From: Oscillospiraceae bacterium
GTDB lineage: Bacteria; Bacillota; Clostridia; Oscillospirales; Ruminococcaceae
Length of the DNA stretch: 64,000 nt
Assembly (NCBI GenBank): GCA_020054675.1
Contig: JAIHAL010000007.1
Location: 1 to 64,000 of the forward strand
Direction of reading: 5' to 3'
Shown: positions 35,850 through 44,473 of the stretch, one piece after another
Layout: each line of letters begins with the position of its first letter
Position numbering within the stretch: position 1 is the first letter of the stretch
Position numbers and translations under genes: made by a program
Notes under the pieces: model-generated
The model's database searches: none
What the model was told of the DNA's origin: nothing
The model's input: the letters and a program-made list of their open reading frames with translations, nothing else

Positions 35850-36677
35850 TTAAACATATTTTAATGCCCTTTTAGCGGGACGGCCGTAAGTACTCTCTTC
35901 TTCAATAAGCGTCCTTGCGGTAACCGTATGCGCCATGGCATAATAAGGAACTACAAAAAATGCCGGAAAAACAAGTATCATTGACGGCACCCACCACAAA
36001 AACGAAAGGTACAATTTTATAAAAATCTCCTCATTGCCCTTCATTTTGCTTGCCGAAAGCTTTAATATCCGGCTTATTTTCATATCAGGGTCAGTGACAA
36101 AAATATACTCGGCAAGGGCATATCTTAAATAAACAAAAACAAAGAAAACCGCCGACAAAACCGCAAGCAGGGCAAAACATACCGCCAGCGCGGCATAAAG
36201 CCCGTTCCCGCTGTCTTTAAACATGGTTATTTCAAAAAGTCTTGCCGAAACAACTCCGAAAAAGCATGCCGGAAATGCCGCCAAAATCCTTAAAAAAATC
36301 ACCGAAGCTTTAAGCAGAAGCGTTTTAAAATAAATCCGTGCATTTGCATAGCAAATAAAAATGATGCCTATGCTGTTCTTTTCGCCTTTTGCATACCTTA
36401 AAAACCACCACATCGCCCCGATATAAACCGGAGTAAGTATAAAAAAGCAGACAAGCAATTTTAAAGCATTTGAAAACAAAACATACGGATTTGCGGAAAA
36501 TAATGAAATATCCTCTTTGTGTATAATCCCTTTCCACAACATAAAGTTTAAAAAAGAGGATTGCCCAAACGAAAATGAAATATAAAATACAAGCACTATT
36601 AAAATGATTGCTACCGGCTGCGCCCAGTTCTGGTACAAAAGGTCAAGAGCATACTTTTTTATCTTTTTTATTTCCAA
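35850..36677 (-). CDS. Multi-spanning membrane protein of unknown function
   Basis: The protein has 275 residues, about six transmembrane segments (roughly 18-40, 70-92, 115-145, 158-185, 215-245) and a cytosolic basic C-terminus. The architecture, with an amphipathic N-terminus and a helix-rich core, recalls DUF975-type proteins, but I cannot confirm that. It lies 12 nt downstream of a histidine phosphatase gene and 14 nt upstream of tex, in the same direction. Confidence 0.6.
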   Translation of the reverse strand: MEIKKIKKYALDLLYQNWAQPVAIILIVLVFYISFSFGQSSFLNFMLWKGIIHKEDISLFSANPYVLFSNALKLLVCFFILTPVYIGAMWWFLRYAKGEKNSIGIIFICYANARIYFKTLLLKASVIFLRILAAFPACFFGVVSARLFEITMFKDSGNGLYAALAVCFALLAVLSAVFFVFVYLRYALAEYIFVTDPDMKISRILKLSASKMKGNEEIFIKLYLSFLWWVPSMILVFPAFFVVPYYAMAHTVTARTLIEEESTYGRPAKRALKYV

Positions 36678-36689
36678 AAGACCACCCCA

Positions 36690-37331
36690 TTAAAAATCAT
36701 AATCTTCTTCAAATCCCGCCTCATAAGGCACCCTGCCAAGTATCTCAAACGTTCCGCCCATTTGCCAGAGCTGGGTTGTGATGATGATTTCATACCCTTC
36801 CCCGGGCGGGCAGGCAAATTCCATTGGTTTCATCTTAGGAAGCCCAAAGCATGAAAGCATATTCATCATTATCCCGGAATGCGTGACCACCCCGCAATGC
36901 GTAAGATTCTCCCTCATCATGTCAAAAAGAATTTTTTGAATGGCATTATATGAGCGCAAAATCATTTCCCTTATGCTCTCTCCGTTTGGAGGAGCCGCGT
37001 CCATTCCGCCTTTAAGCCAATCCTTATATGATTCAAGCCCCAAAAGGTCTTCGGCTTTAAGGCCCTCAAAATCGCCGAAATTCATTTCCCTAAGCTCATC
37101 TACGACCATAAGCTCCCTATCCGGAAAAATAATTTCCGCGCTTTGTATGCATCTTGAAAGCGGGCTTGAATAGACCTTGTTTACCTTCGGATAAACCATC
37201 TCTGAACGCTTTTTTTCAAGCTCCGCCCTGCCCTCGGGGCTTAAAGGCAAATCGGTGATTCCGGCATAAACTCCCGTCTTTGCGGATTCCGTAGAACCGT
37301 GTCTAATAATGCTGAGTCTGTATCCCCTCAT
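36690..37331 (-). CDS. Histidine phosphatase (phosphoglycerate-mutase-like) protein
   Basis: The 213-residue protein has the catalytic RHGST at residues 10-14, the second arginine in SSPLSRCIQSAEI, ELREMNFGDFEGL and the second histidine in VVTHSGIMMNM. It belongs to the cobC/gpmB-like branch. Likely a phosphatase for a small phosphorylated metabolite; no cobalamin genes are near, so alpha-ribazole phosphatase is unlikely. Confidence 0.88.
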   Translation of the reverse strand: MRGYRLSIIRHGSTESAKTGVYAGITDLPLSPEGRAELEKKRSEMVYPKVNKVYSSPLSRCIQSAEIIFPDRELMVVDELREMNFGDFEGLKAEDLLGLESYKDWLKGGMDAAPPNGESIREMILRSYNAIQKILFDMMRENLTHCGVVTHSGIMMNMLSCFGLPKMKPMEFACPPGEGYEIIITTQLWQMGGTFEILGRVPYEAGFEEDYDF

Positions 37332-37425
37332 AATATTTAAATCCTTTCGACCTGTTTTAATTATTTAATAAAAAATCAACAAAAAAACAAAATAACTTTT
37401 ATCGACTTTTTTTGAGAAAAAGCTA

Positions 37426-37463
37426 TTTACAAAGTGTAGGTATTGTATTATAATTTACAATAC
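37426..37463 (+). promoter_or_regulatory. Promoter with palindromic operator, HTH gene
   Basis: TTTACA (37426-37431) and TATAAT (37449-37454) are 17 bp apart. GTATTGTA (37440-37447) and TACAATAC (37456-37463) form a perfect 8-bp inverted repeat spaced by 8 bp across the -10 box. The placement suits autorepression by the HTH protein encoded just downstream, whose own DNA-binding domain is of the Cro/C1 type. Confidence 0.8.
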
Positions 37464-37496
37464 GTTAATCTTGCGCAAAGCGCCGGGGGTGACAAA

Positions 37497-38207
37497 GTGA
37501 ACGCAGATTTTCCAAGAATTATAACGCTTTTAAGAAAAGAGCGCAAAATAAGCCAAAAACAGGCCGCCGCCGATTTGGGCGTTTCGCAGGCCCTGCTCTC
37601 GCACTATGAAAAAGGCGTTAGGGAATGCGGGCTTGATTTTCTTGTAAAAGTAGCGGATTATTACAATGTTTCCTGTGATTATCTTTTGGGACGTTCTCCC
37701 GACCCCGTCGGAAAAACCATTTCCTATGAGGACATTCCGGAACCGGACGGCTCAAAGAAAGAAAGGCTTTCCCCATCGGAGATAATGTCATCTTTCAGCA
37801 AAAAGCTGATAATAAGCTCTGTGAATGTGCTGTTTTCAATCCTGCAAAAAGCGGGAAGCGATACGCTTACAAAAGAAAGCTCATCGTTTTTAATGCTTGC
37901 GATTTACCGCATATTCAGGATTGCATATTCAAGCAATCCGGAGAATGACCAGCTTTTCTTTACCATTCCCGAAGTTTGCGCATCAAGCTGCGCCGCCTCC
38001 GCAATGGCAATGTGCGAGGCAAATGCTGCCGCTGCGGCAAAAGGCGTAAAGCTTTCCCAGGCAGGAGATTTTGTGAAAGAAGAAAATGCCCCGCTTATTA
38101 CAACCGCATCCCTTTCAGAAGAATTCCCGGCGTATTCGTCATCAATCTTAAACCTCATAAAGAACAGCGAGGCAAAAATACATCTGCTGAACAATCCCCA
38201 AAAATAG
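37497..38207 (+). CDS. XRE-family HTH transcriptional regulator
   Basis: I start it at GTG 37497, five bases after GGGGGTG, giving 236 residues. The N-terminal Cro/C1-type domain (ITLLRKERKISQKQAAADLGVSQALLSHYEKGVRECGLDFLVKVADYYNVSCDYLLGR, positions about 8-66) is clear. The remaining about 160 residues are helical, rich in Ala and Ser, and not recognised; they may sense a ligand. It is transcribed away from the histidine phosphatase gene. No phage genes are near, so a chromosomal regulator is more likely than a repressor of a prophage. Confidence 0.88.
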   Translation: MNADFPRIITLLRKERKISQKQAAADLGVSQALLSHYEKGVRECGLDFLVKVADYYNVSCDYLLGRSPDPVGKTISYEDIPEPDGSKKERLSPSEIMSSFSKKLIISSVNVLFSILQKAGSDTLTKESSSFLMLAIYRIFRIAYSSNPENDQLFFTIPEVCASSCAASAMAMCEANAAAAAKGVKLSQAGDFVKEENAPLITTASLSEEFPAYSSSILNLIKNSEAKIHLLNNPQK

Positions 38208-38318
38208 CCTGGTTATTATTATAGCACTTTTTGCCTCAAAAATAAACATTTTTATTAAATACAGGCATTATAAAATTTTTCATTCAACAATGCTTTTTAA
38301 AAATAATATGTCAATTAA

Positions 38319-38360
38319 AATGTCCGCACCTTAAAAAAGGCCGCGGACATTGCCGTTTTT
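38319..38360 (+). terminator. Probable terminator after the HTH gene
   Basis: TGTCCGC (38321-38327) and GCGGACA (38343-38349) pair around a loop that itself can pair ACC with GG, followed by TTGCCGTTTTT. The T run is a few bases late, so this is less certain than the others. Confidence 0.5.
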
Positions 38361-38423
38361 ACGGGACTTCGTTAGTTTTTTGTTTAACAATAAAGTTTAT
38401 TATTTAACAAAACCATTTTCCTA

Positions 38424-38451
38424 TTGACTATTAGAAAATAAAGAGTAAAAT
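38424..38451 (+). promoter_or_regulatory. Promoter of the apbE-rnf operon
   Basis: TTGACT (38424-38429) and TAAAAT (38446-38451) are 16 bp apart, 35 nt before the apbE start. Confidence 0.65.
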
Positions 38452-38485
38452 GTTATGTGGCAAAAATAATCCAGAAGGAAATACA

Positions 38486-39499
38486 ATGAATATTAAAAAA
38501 AATCTCACAAAATTATTTTTTTTGCTCCCGATAGCGCTTTTTGTGCTTATTTTTTTGCGCCTTGACAGCACTTCCCCAAAAAGCTTTGCAATCTTTGCAA
38601 TGGACACCTATACGGATTTTAAAATTTGGGGCGGCAAGGACAGTACGCAAAAAACCAAAGACCTGCTTTCCGATTTTGATAAGCGCTTTTCCATGTATTC
38701 GGACGGAGAACTTTCAAGGCTCAATAAAAGCAGCGGAAATTTCAAAGCATCCGATGAACTTTTCAATATAATTGACCTTTCTCTGAAATTTTCAAAACAA
38801 TACGGAAGCAGCGTTGACATTTCATCGGGAGCTTTGACAAGGCTTTGGGGAATTTCAAGCGAAAATCCGCGCGTTCCGTCGGAAAGTGAAATTTTAAAAG
38901 CGCTTAAAACAATAGGGTACGAACAAATTTCCCTTAATGAAAAAACAAAGGAAATTTCACTGCAAAGCGGAACGGAAATAGATTTAGGCGCGGTCGCAAA
39001 GGGATATGCCTGCGACAAGCTTAAAGAAATTTATGAAGATTCAAATGTTTCCTGTGCCATAGCATCACTTGGGAGCTCATCGCTTTTATACGGTAAAAAG
39101 CCGGACGGAAGCGAATTTTCGGTCGAAATAAAAAATCCCGACGGCGGTTCAACACTCGGCGTTATAAAGACGGGAGAAACATTCCTGTCCACTTCGGGAG
39201 GATATGAACGCTTTTTTGAAGTGAACGGCAAAAAATATTGCCATATCTTTGATGTTTCGACAGGGTATCCCGCTGAAAGCGGCCTTACCTCCGTCACTGT
39301 GCTTTGCGACAGCGGAATCAAATCGGATTTTCTTTCTACGCTTATTTTTATCGAGGGAAAAGACGGGCTGAAAAAACATCTTTCGGCAAAAGATTATTCC
39401 ATCGTTGCCGTTACCGATGACAAAAAAATTTACGTTTCCCCCAGCATAAATTTTGAGCTTTACCCAGAAAATGGGTATACTTTAGGTAAAACAAAATGA
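38486..39499 (+). CDS. apbE: FAD:protein FMN transferase
   Basis: The 337-residue protein starts at the ATG behind AGAAGGAAA. It has an N-terminal membrane anchor (about 9-26) with no lipobox Cys, and the ApbE domain with DLGAVAKGYACDKL (about 170-183) and HIFDVSTGYPAESGLTSVTVL (about 253-273), including the metal-binding residues. ApbE attaches FMN by a phosphodiester bond to threonines in RnfG and RnfD, both encoded downstream. Its place as the first gene of the rnf operon supports this. Confidence 0.94.
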   Translation: MNIKKNLTKLFFLLPIALFVLIFLRLDSTSPKSFAIFAMDTYTDFKIWGGKDSTQKTKDLLSDFDKRFSMYSDGELSRLNKSSGNFKASDELFNIIDLSLKFSKQYGSSVDISSGALTRLWGISSENPRVPSESEILKALKTIGYEQISLNEKTKEISLQSGTEIDLGAVAKGYACDKLKEIYEDSNVSCAIASLGSSSLLYGKKPDGSEFSVEIKNPDGGSTLGVIKTGETFLSTSGGYERFFEVNGKKYCHIFDVSTGYPAESGLTSVTVLCDSGIKSDFLSTLIFIEGKDGLKKHLSAKDYSIVAVTDDKKIYVSPSINFELYPENGYTLGKTK

Positions 39500-39858
39500 A
39501 TAATATACCTTTTGTAAATAAAAATGAGATTTTTGTCATTGTTTTTATTGTGATTTTGGGAATTTTAGGACTTTTTCTGCAAAAAAATTTTTCTGCCGGC
39601 GCTGTTGCACAAATTTATTTTGACGGAAAACTGGAAAAGGAAATCTCCCTTTCAAAAGACTGCATCTTCGATATCAAGGATTTTGAATTTGAAATAAAAG
39701 ACGGGGCAATAAGGGTTGCAAAATCCCCCTGCCGCAACAAAATTTGCGTGCACACGGGCTTTATATCAAACCCCGCCCAGACAATAGCATGCCTGCCCGA
39801 AAAAATGCTGGTCAAAATAAAAGGAAAGGAAAAAGGCATTGACCTTGTGGTGGGATAA
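39496..39858 (+). CDS. NusG domain II-containing membrane protein
   Basis: The 120-residue protein has a transmembrane helix near 11-28 and an extracytoplasmic NusG-II-like fold containing SPCRNKICVHTGFISNPAQTIACLPEKMLVKI (positions about 77-108). The cysteines in CRNKIC and ACLPEK are typical. Genes like this accompany apbE and rnf in many anaerobes; a role in assembly or flavinylation is suspected but unproven. The start overlaps the apbE stop. Confidence 0.85.
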   Translation: MNNIPFVNKNEIFVIVFIVILGILGLFLQKNFSAGAVAQIYFDGKLEKEISLSKDCIFDIKDFEFEIKDGAIRVAKSPCRNKICVHTGFISNPAQTIACLPEKMLVKIKGKEKGIDLVVG

Positions 39859-40371
39859 ATGGGCAAGGCAAAAAAAGTTGCCCTTGACGGGCTTTTGGCG
39901 GCGGCTGCAATAGCTCTTTCCATGCTGGACAATGTTTTTGCCCCGGTGCTGCCGCTTGGGGTTAAGATAGGGCTTGCAAACATAGCGGTAATGTTTGCGC
40001 TTTTGCTGGCAAGTCCGTCATCAGCTTTTTCAATAACGGTTTTAAAATCCGTTTTTGTCCTTTTGACAAGGGGAACAACGGCTTTTATAATGTCTTTTTG
40101 CGGCGGGATTCTTGCCTTTTTGGCAATGTTTTTTCTATTTAAAAAGAAGGCCTCGCTTTCAATGGCAAGCATAGGCGGCGCTGTTTTTCACAACACCGGA
40201 CAACTCCTTGCCGCCGCCGCAATTACCCAAAGCATCGGCACGCTGTTTTATTTCCCCGTACTGCTGATTGCGGGGATTCTTTGCGGATTTTTCACAGCTG
40301 TTGTCGTGAAAACAATTTTTCCGGCAATGCAAAAAATAAAATCAAGCTTTTCCAAGGAGGACAAAAGATGA
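39859..40371 (+). CDS. Gx-transporter family (heptaprenyl diphosphate synthase component I-like) protein
   Basis: The 170-residue membrane protein has about five transmembrane segments and the family pattern LLAAAAIALSMLDNVFAPVLPLGVKIGLANIAVMFAL near residues 12-48. It resembles ECF-type substrate-binding S components, so flavin or precursor uptake for the Rnf flavoproteins is possible. It starts directly after the stop of the NusG-II gene, and rnfC overlaps its end. Confidence 0.82.
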   Translation: MGKAKKVALDGLLAAAAIALSMLDNVFAPVLPLGVKIGLANIAVMFALLLASPSSAFSITVLKSVFVLLTRGTTAFIMSFCGGILAFLAMFFLFKKKASLSMASIGGAVFHNTGQLLAAAAITQSIGTLFYFPVLLIAGILCGFFTAVVVKTIFPAMQKIKSSFSKEDKR

Positions 40372-41645
40372 AGAGATTAAACGGCATTCACCTGCGGCAT
40401 TTAAAAAACACGCAGGATATGAAAACCGTAAAGCTGCCGCTTCCGGACAGAGTGACGATACTCATGTCGCAAAACATGGGCGCCGAATGCTCCCCGCTTG
40501 TGGCAATCGGAGAAAAAGTCACGGTAGGGCAAAAGATTGGCGATTCAAGCGCATTTATGTCCGCGCCGGTACATTCAAGCGTTTCCGGCACGGTGGTTGC
40601 GATAAAAGAGCATTTGCTCGCAAACGGCGGGACCTGCCAGGCGCTTGTGATAGAAGCCGACGGCAAGCAGACTGTGTCTGCCGAAGTTGTCCCTCCCGTA
40701 ATAAACGACAAGGAAAGCCTTGTTGCCGCCGTAAGGCAGAGCGGAGCCTGCGGGCTTGGCGGCGCGGGATTCCCGACTCATATAAAGCTGAATTTCGATG
40801 AAAAAACAACCCCCATAGACACGCTTATTATAAACGGCGCGGAATGCGAACCGTATATAACCGCCGATTACAGGGAGCTTATGGAAAATCCCGCGGATGT
40901 GATTGGCGGAGCAAGGATGCTCATGAATTTTTTAAAAATCCCCAAGACAAAAATCTGCATAGAAAGCAACAAGCCTGCGGCAATAGAAAAGCTTAAAAAA
41001 ATGACTTCCTCCATTCCGGAGATAGAAATTGTTCCTCTCCCCTCAAAATATCCGCAGGGCGCCGAAAAGGTGATTATTTATTCCGCAACGGGAAGGATTG
41101 TAAAAGAGGGCGAACTTCCGTCCGCCCAAGGAGTAATCGTAATGAATGTTTCTACGACGGCATTCATTTTCCGCTATTCAAAAACGGGAATGCCGCTCGT
41201 TTCAAAGCGGCTTACCGTTGACGGAGATGCCGTAAAGAAACCTTGCAGTGTTGAGGTGCCGATAGGCACTCCGATTTCGGAAGTGCTTTCCTTCGCCAAG
41301 GCGCAGGACTACGAAAAAATCCTTGCCGGCGGGCCTATGATGGGGCTTTGCATTTATGACACATCGGCTCCGATTGTAAAGACGAACAATGCCATACTTG
41401 CCTTTAAAAAAGCAAAATTGCCATCCTCCACTGCCTGCATACGCTGTGGCAGGTGCATAAAAGCCTGCCCGCTTGACCTTATGCCGGAGGCCCTTGAAAA
41501 GGCATTCGACAGAAGGGATTTGGCCGCTTTGAAAGAGCTCAAAGTACAGCTTTGCATGAACTGCGGATGCTGCACATATGTATGTCCGGCAAAGCGCCCG
41601 CTTGCCGAAAAGAATCAGCTGGCAAAGTTAGAAGTTAGAAATTAG
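40368..41645 (+). CDS. rnfC: Electron transport complex subunit RnfC
   Basis: The 425-residue subunit starts at the ATG behind GGAGG (40368). It has an N-terminal barrel-like region, the NADH/FMN-binding GLGGAGFPTHIKL (about 128-140) and two 4Fe-4S motifs near the C-terminus: CIRCGRCIKACP and CMNCGCCTYVCP. RnfC accepts or donates electrons with NADH. The last residues, LEVRN, and the stop codon are encoded by the heptad repeat at 41626-41660, so the normal C-terminus has been replaced or extended by repeat sequence. Confidence 0.95.
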   Translation: MKRLNGIHLRHLKNTQDMKTVKLPLPDRVTILMSQNMGAECSPLVAIGEKVTVGQKIGDSSAFMSAPVHSSVSGTVVAIKEHLLANGGTCQALVIEADGKQTVSAEVVPPVINDKESLVAAVRQSGACGLGGAGFPTHIKLNFDEKTTPIDTLIINGAECEPYITADYRELMENPADVIGGARMLMNFLKIPKTKICIESNKPAAIEKLKKMTSSIPEIEIVPLPSKYPQGAEKVIIYSATGRIVKEGELPSAQGVIVMNVSTTAFIFRYSKTGMPLVSKRLTVDGDAVKKPCSVEVPIGTPISEVLSFAKAQDYEKILAGGPMMGLCIYDTSAPIVKTNNAILAFKKAKLPSSTACIRCGRCIKACPLDLMPEALEKAFDRRDLAALKELKVQLCMNCGCCTYVCPAKRPLAEKNQLAKLEVRN

Positions 41646-41660
41646 ATGTTAGAAATTAGA
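41626..41660 (+). repeat. Five-heptad module inside the rnf operon
   Basis: Five consecutive 7-nt units of form NNTTAGA (AGTTAGA twice, AATTAGA, TGTTAGA, AATTAGA) span 35 bp exactly. Units 1-3 encode the end of RnfC and its stop codon, and units 4-5 lie in the rnfC-rnfD gap just before the rnfD ribosome site. Confidence 0.92.
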
Positions 41661-41677
41661 AAAAGGACTGATGTATT

Positions 41678-42616
41678 TTGCAAAACCTTATTGTTTCAGC
41701 ATCCCCGCACCAGAGGAGCGAAATGACCACCCAAAAAATCATGCTCAGAGTAATTATAGCCCTAATGCCTGCCGTAGTTGCATCAGGCATAATATTCGGC
41801 GTAAGGGCAATCCTCCTGATTTTGCTCTGCGCATCCTCATGCGTGGTATTTGAGTACCTTTCAAGAAAGCTCATGCGGCGCTCAAACACGATTTACGATT
41901 TAAGCGCCGTTGTTACGGGAATTCTGCTTGCAATGAACCTCCCGCCGACTCTCCCCTTTTGGATGGCGATAATAGGCTCGTTTGTTTCAATAGTGATTGT
42001 AAAGCAGCTTTTCGGCGGCCTTGGACAAAATTTTGCAAATCCCGCCATTGTGGGAAGAATTGTACTGATGCTTTCTTTCACCACGCAAATGACCACATGG
42101 GTAAAGCCGTTCTGGTATAAAACCGCCGACCTTACAACTTCCCCAACGCCTTTAAGCTCATCCATTGAAAAACTGCCATCCTACCTTGACCTTTTTCTTG
42201 GCACAACCGGAGGATGCCTTGGCGAAACCTGTGCCCTTGCTCTTTTAATCGGCGGGCTTTATCTTGCATTCACGGGAATAATTTCGCTTTCAACTCCTGT
42301 TTCGTTCCTCGGAACGCTTGCGCTTTTAAGCCTTATCGGAGGGGCTGACCCGCTTTATCAAATCCTTTCCGGCGGGGCCATGATTGGAGCTTTCTTTATG
42401 GCAACCGATTATGCAACAACCCCCGTAACCAATAAGGGCAAAATCATTTTCGGAATAGGCTGCGGAACGATAACTTTCCTCATAAGGCAATTCGGCAGCT
42501 ATCCTGAGGGAGTTTCTTTTTCAATATTGCTTATGAACATTCTGACACCATATATAGATATGCTAACAAAAACAAAACCGCTTGGAGCAAAAAAGGAGGC
42601 ACGCAAAAATGGCTAA
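41678..42616 (+). CDS. rnfD: Electron transport complex subunit RnfD
   Basis: The 312-residue membrane subunit has about nine to ten transmembrane helices. It begins with TTG (QNLIVSASPHQRSEMTTQKIML), behind AAAAGGA; the ATG seven bases upstream is out of frame. The covalent FMN site is probably the second Thr in TTSPTPLSS (about 148-156), an ApbE-type site, with Pro where Ala is common. Part of the ion-pumping core with RnfA, RnfE and RnfG. Confidence 0.93.
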   Translation: MQNLIVSASPHQRSEMTTQKIMLRVIIALMPAVVASGIIFGVRAILLILLCASSCVVFEYLSRKLMRRSNTIYDLSAVVTGILLAMNLPPTLPFWMAIIGSFVSIVIVKQLFGGLGQNFANPAIVGRIVLMLSFTTQMTTWVKPFWYKTADLTTSPTPLSSSIEKLPSYLDLFLGTTGGCLGETCALALLIGGLYLAFTGIISLSTPVSFLGTLALLSLIGGADPLYQILSGGAMIGAFFMATDYATTPVTNKGKIIFGIGCGTITFLIRQFGSYPEGVSFSILLMNILTPYIDMLTKTKPLGAKKEARKNG

Positions 42617-43163
42617 AAGCTTTGACGCAAAAAAAGTTTGGGAAACCATAAAGGCTCCTGTCGTGCTTATGGCTGTATGCTCGATAGTATGCGCGCTTTT
42701 GGTTTTTGCCTACAATATAACCTATGTCGATACAACCGGAGTGATAACCGACAAGCTCCGCACCGCATGTGAAGAAGTTATCGGCGAGGGCAATTACGAA
42801 ATGTTCGGCGGAACGCTCCCCGAAGGCGTAAATTCAATAATAACCGACAAGGAAAACAAAACCTGCGCTGTGGAAATCACCGCGGACGGATATTCCAAAA
42901 ACGGGCTTCACATAGTGGTTGGTTTTGACAATTCGGGAAAGGTTTCCGGAATAAGCTTTCTTTCCATAGGCGAAACTCCCGGCCTTGGCACAAAGGTTAA
43001 AAACTCCTCGTTCCTTGACCAGTTTAAGGGAATTTCCTCCGCCGACGAAGCGCAAAAGGCGGATACGATAACCGGAGCGACATACTCCTCCAAAGGCATG
43101 AAAGCAGCAATTGCGCTTGCCATTGAAACCTATCAAAACAGCAAGGAGGAAATCTTTAAATGA
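42609..43163 (+). CDS. rnfG: Electron transport complex subunit RnfG
   Basis: The 184-residue subunit has one N-terminal transmembrane helix (about 15-38) and an extracytoplasmic FMN-binding domain. DTITGATYSS near residue 158 is the ApbE flavinylation motif; FMN is attached to the Thr of GAT. ATG follows AGGAGG and overlaps the end of rnfD by 8 bp. Confidence 0.95.
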   Translation: MAKSFDAKKVWETIKAPVVLMAVCSIVCALLVFAYNITYVDTTGVITDKLRTACEEVIGEGNYEMFGGTLPEGVNSIITDKENKTCAVEITADGYSKNGLHIVVGFDNSGKVSGISFLSIGETPGLGTKVKNSSFLDQFKGISSADEAQKADTITGATYSSKGMKAAIALAIETYQNSKEEIFK

Positions 43164-43867
43164 GTACTCAAAATAATCTTCCTGCGGAAGAAAAGTCCGC
43201 AAAATCGCCAATAAACTGGGTCGATTTTACAAAAGGGCTTATAAAGGAAAATCCAACCCTTGTGGGACTGCTTGGAATGTGTCCCACCCTTGCCATAACA
43301 ACAATGGCCCAAAATGGCATAGGAATGGGCCTTGCGACAACATTCGTGCTTGTCTGCTCAAACATTGTAATATCCCTGCTTAAAAATGTAATCCCCAAAG
43401 CGGTAAGGCTTCCCTGCTTCATTGTAATAATCGCGGGATTTGTAACCTTTACAGGATTTATATTAAAGGGTTATTTTCCGGCGCTTTACGATGCGCTTGG
43501 ACTTTATCTTGAACTTATAACGGTGAACTGCATAATCCTTGGACGTGCGGAAGTTTTTGCAAGCAAAAACAGCCTCGTTCCATCAATCCTTGACGGACTT
43601 GGCATGGGAATAGGCTTTACCGGCGCACTTTTTGTAATGGGCTCAATAAGGGAAATCCTCGGCGCCGGCTCTTGGATGGGCCTGCAAATACCCATGACTC
43701 CGCTTACAATCTTTATCATGCCCGCGGGAGGATTTTTCGTGCTTGGCTGCATCATAGCTGCCGTCAACAAGATTGCCGGCAAAAAGCCGCCAAAGGAGCT
43801 TGGCTGTCATGGCTGCCCGAATGCCGAATCTTGCACAGCATGCGCAAAGGGAGGGGAAAATAAATGA
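43160..43867 (+). CDS. rnfE: Electron transport complex subunit RnfE
   Basis: The 235-residue protein has six transmembrane helices and the paired GVFxGL-like pattern shared by RnfA and RnfE (LELITVNCIILGRAEVFA, about 116-133), including the membrane Cys that helps bind an iron-sulfur cluster between RnfA and RnfE. The C-terminal tail contains GCHGCPNAESCTAC, a four-Cys cluster just before the end that short RnfE proteins lack. The start overlaps the rnfG stop. Confidence 0.93.
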   Translation: MSTQNNLPAEEKSAKSPINWVDFTKGLIKENPTLVGLLGMCPTLAITTMAQNGIGMGLATTFVLVCSNIVISLLKNVIPKAVRLPCFIVIIAGFVTFTGFILKGYFPALYDALGLYLELITVNCIILGRAEVFASKNSLVPSILDGLGMGIGFTGALFVMGSIREILGAGSWMGLQIPMTPLTIFIMPAGGFFVLGCIIAAVNKIAGKKPPKELGCHGCPNAESCTACAKGGENK

Positions 43868-44457
43868 AAGAACTGCTTGCAATCCTTTTAAGCGCAATAA
43901 TCATAGACAATTTCGTGCTTTCAAAATTTATGGGCATATGCCCTTTTCTTGGAGTATCCAAAAAATTTGAAAGTGCAATCGGCATGGGCATTGCGGTTAT
44001 TTTCGTAATGGTCTGCTCCACGCTTGTGACTTATCCGTTTTACATGGGAATTCTTCTTCCGTTAAAGCTTGGCTATTTGAGCAATATGTCCTTTATCCTT
44101 ATAATAGCTCTTTTTGTGCAGCTTATTGAAATTTTCCTCAAAAAGACAATGCCTGCGCTTTATAAGGCCCTTGGAGTATATCTTCCGCTTATAACCACAA
44201 ACTGCGCCGTACTTGGAGTAACCTTGCTCAATATAAACAATAATCTTACATTTGTCCAATCAATTTTCAATGCCCTCGGCGGAGGAATAGGCTTTACTGT
44301 GGCGCTCCTGCTCTTTTCGGGAGTCAGAAGCAGGCTTGAAACCTGTGACATCCCCGAAACGTTCAAGGGAGTTCCATCCACACTGATTGCCGCTTCAATC
44401 GTATCGGTAAGCTTTATGGGATTTTCCGGCTTGATTGAAGGCATTTTCGGAAAATAA
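43864..44457 (+). CDS. rnfA: Electron transport complex subunit RnfA
   Basis: The 197-residue protein has six transmembrane helices and a duplicated-antiporter topology with RnfE. The segments DNFVLSKFMGICPFLGVS (about 16-33) and YLPLITTNCAVLGVTLL (about 104-120) hold the conserved membrane cysteines. The start overlaps the rnfE stop. Confidence 0.95.
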   Translation: MKELLAILLSAIIIDNFVLSKFMGICPFLGVSKKFESAIGMGIAVIFVMVCSTLVTYPFYMGILLPLKLGYLSNMSFILIIALFVQLIEIFLKKTMPALYKALGVYLPLITTNCAVLGVTLLNINNNLTFVQSIFNALGGGIGFTVALLLFSGVRSRLETCDIPETFKGVPSTLIAASIVSVSFMGFSGLIEGIFGK

Positions 44458-44473
44458 AGAAAGGAAAATTGAC

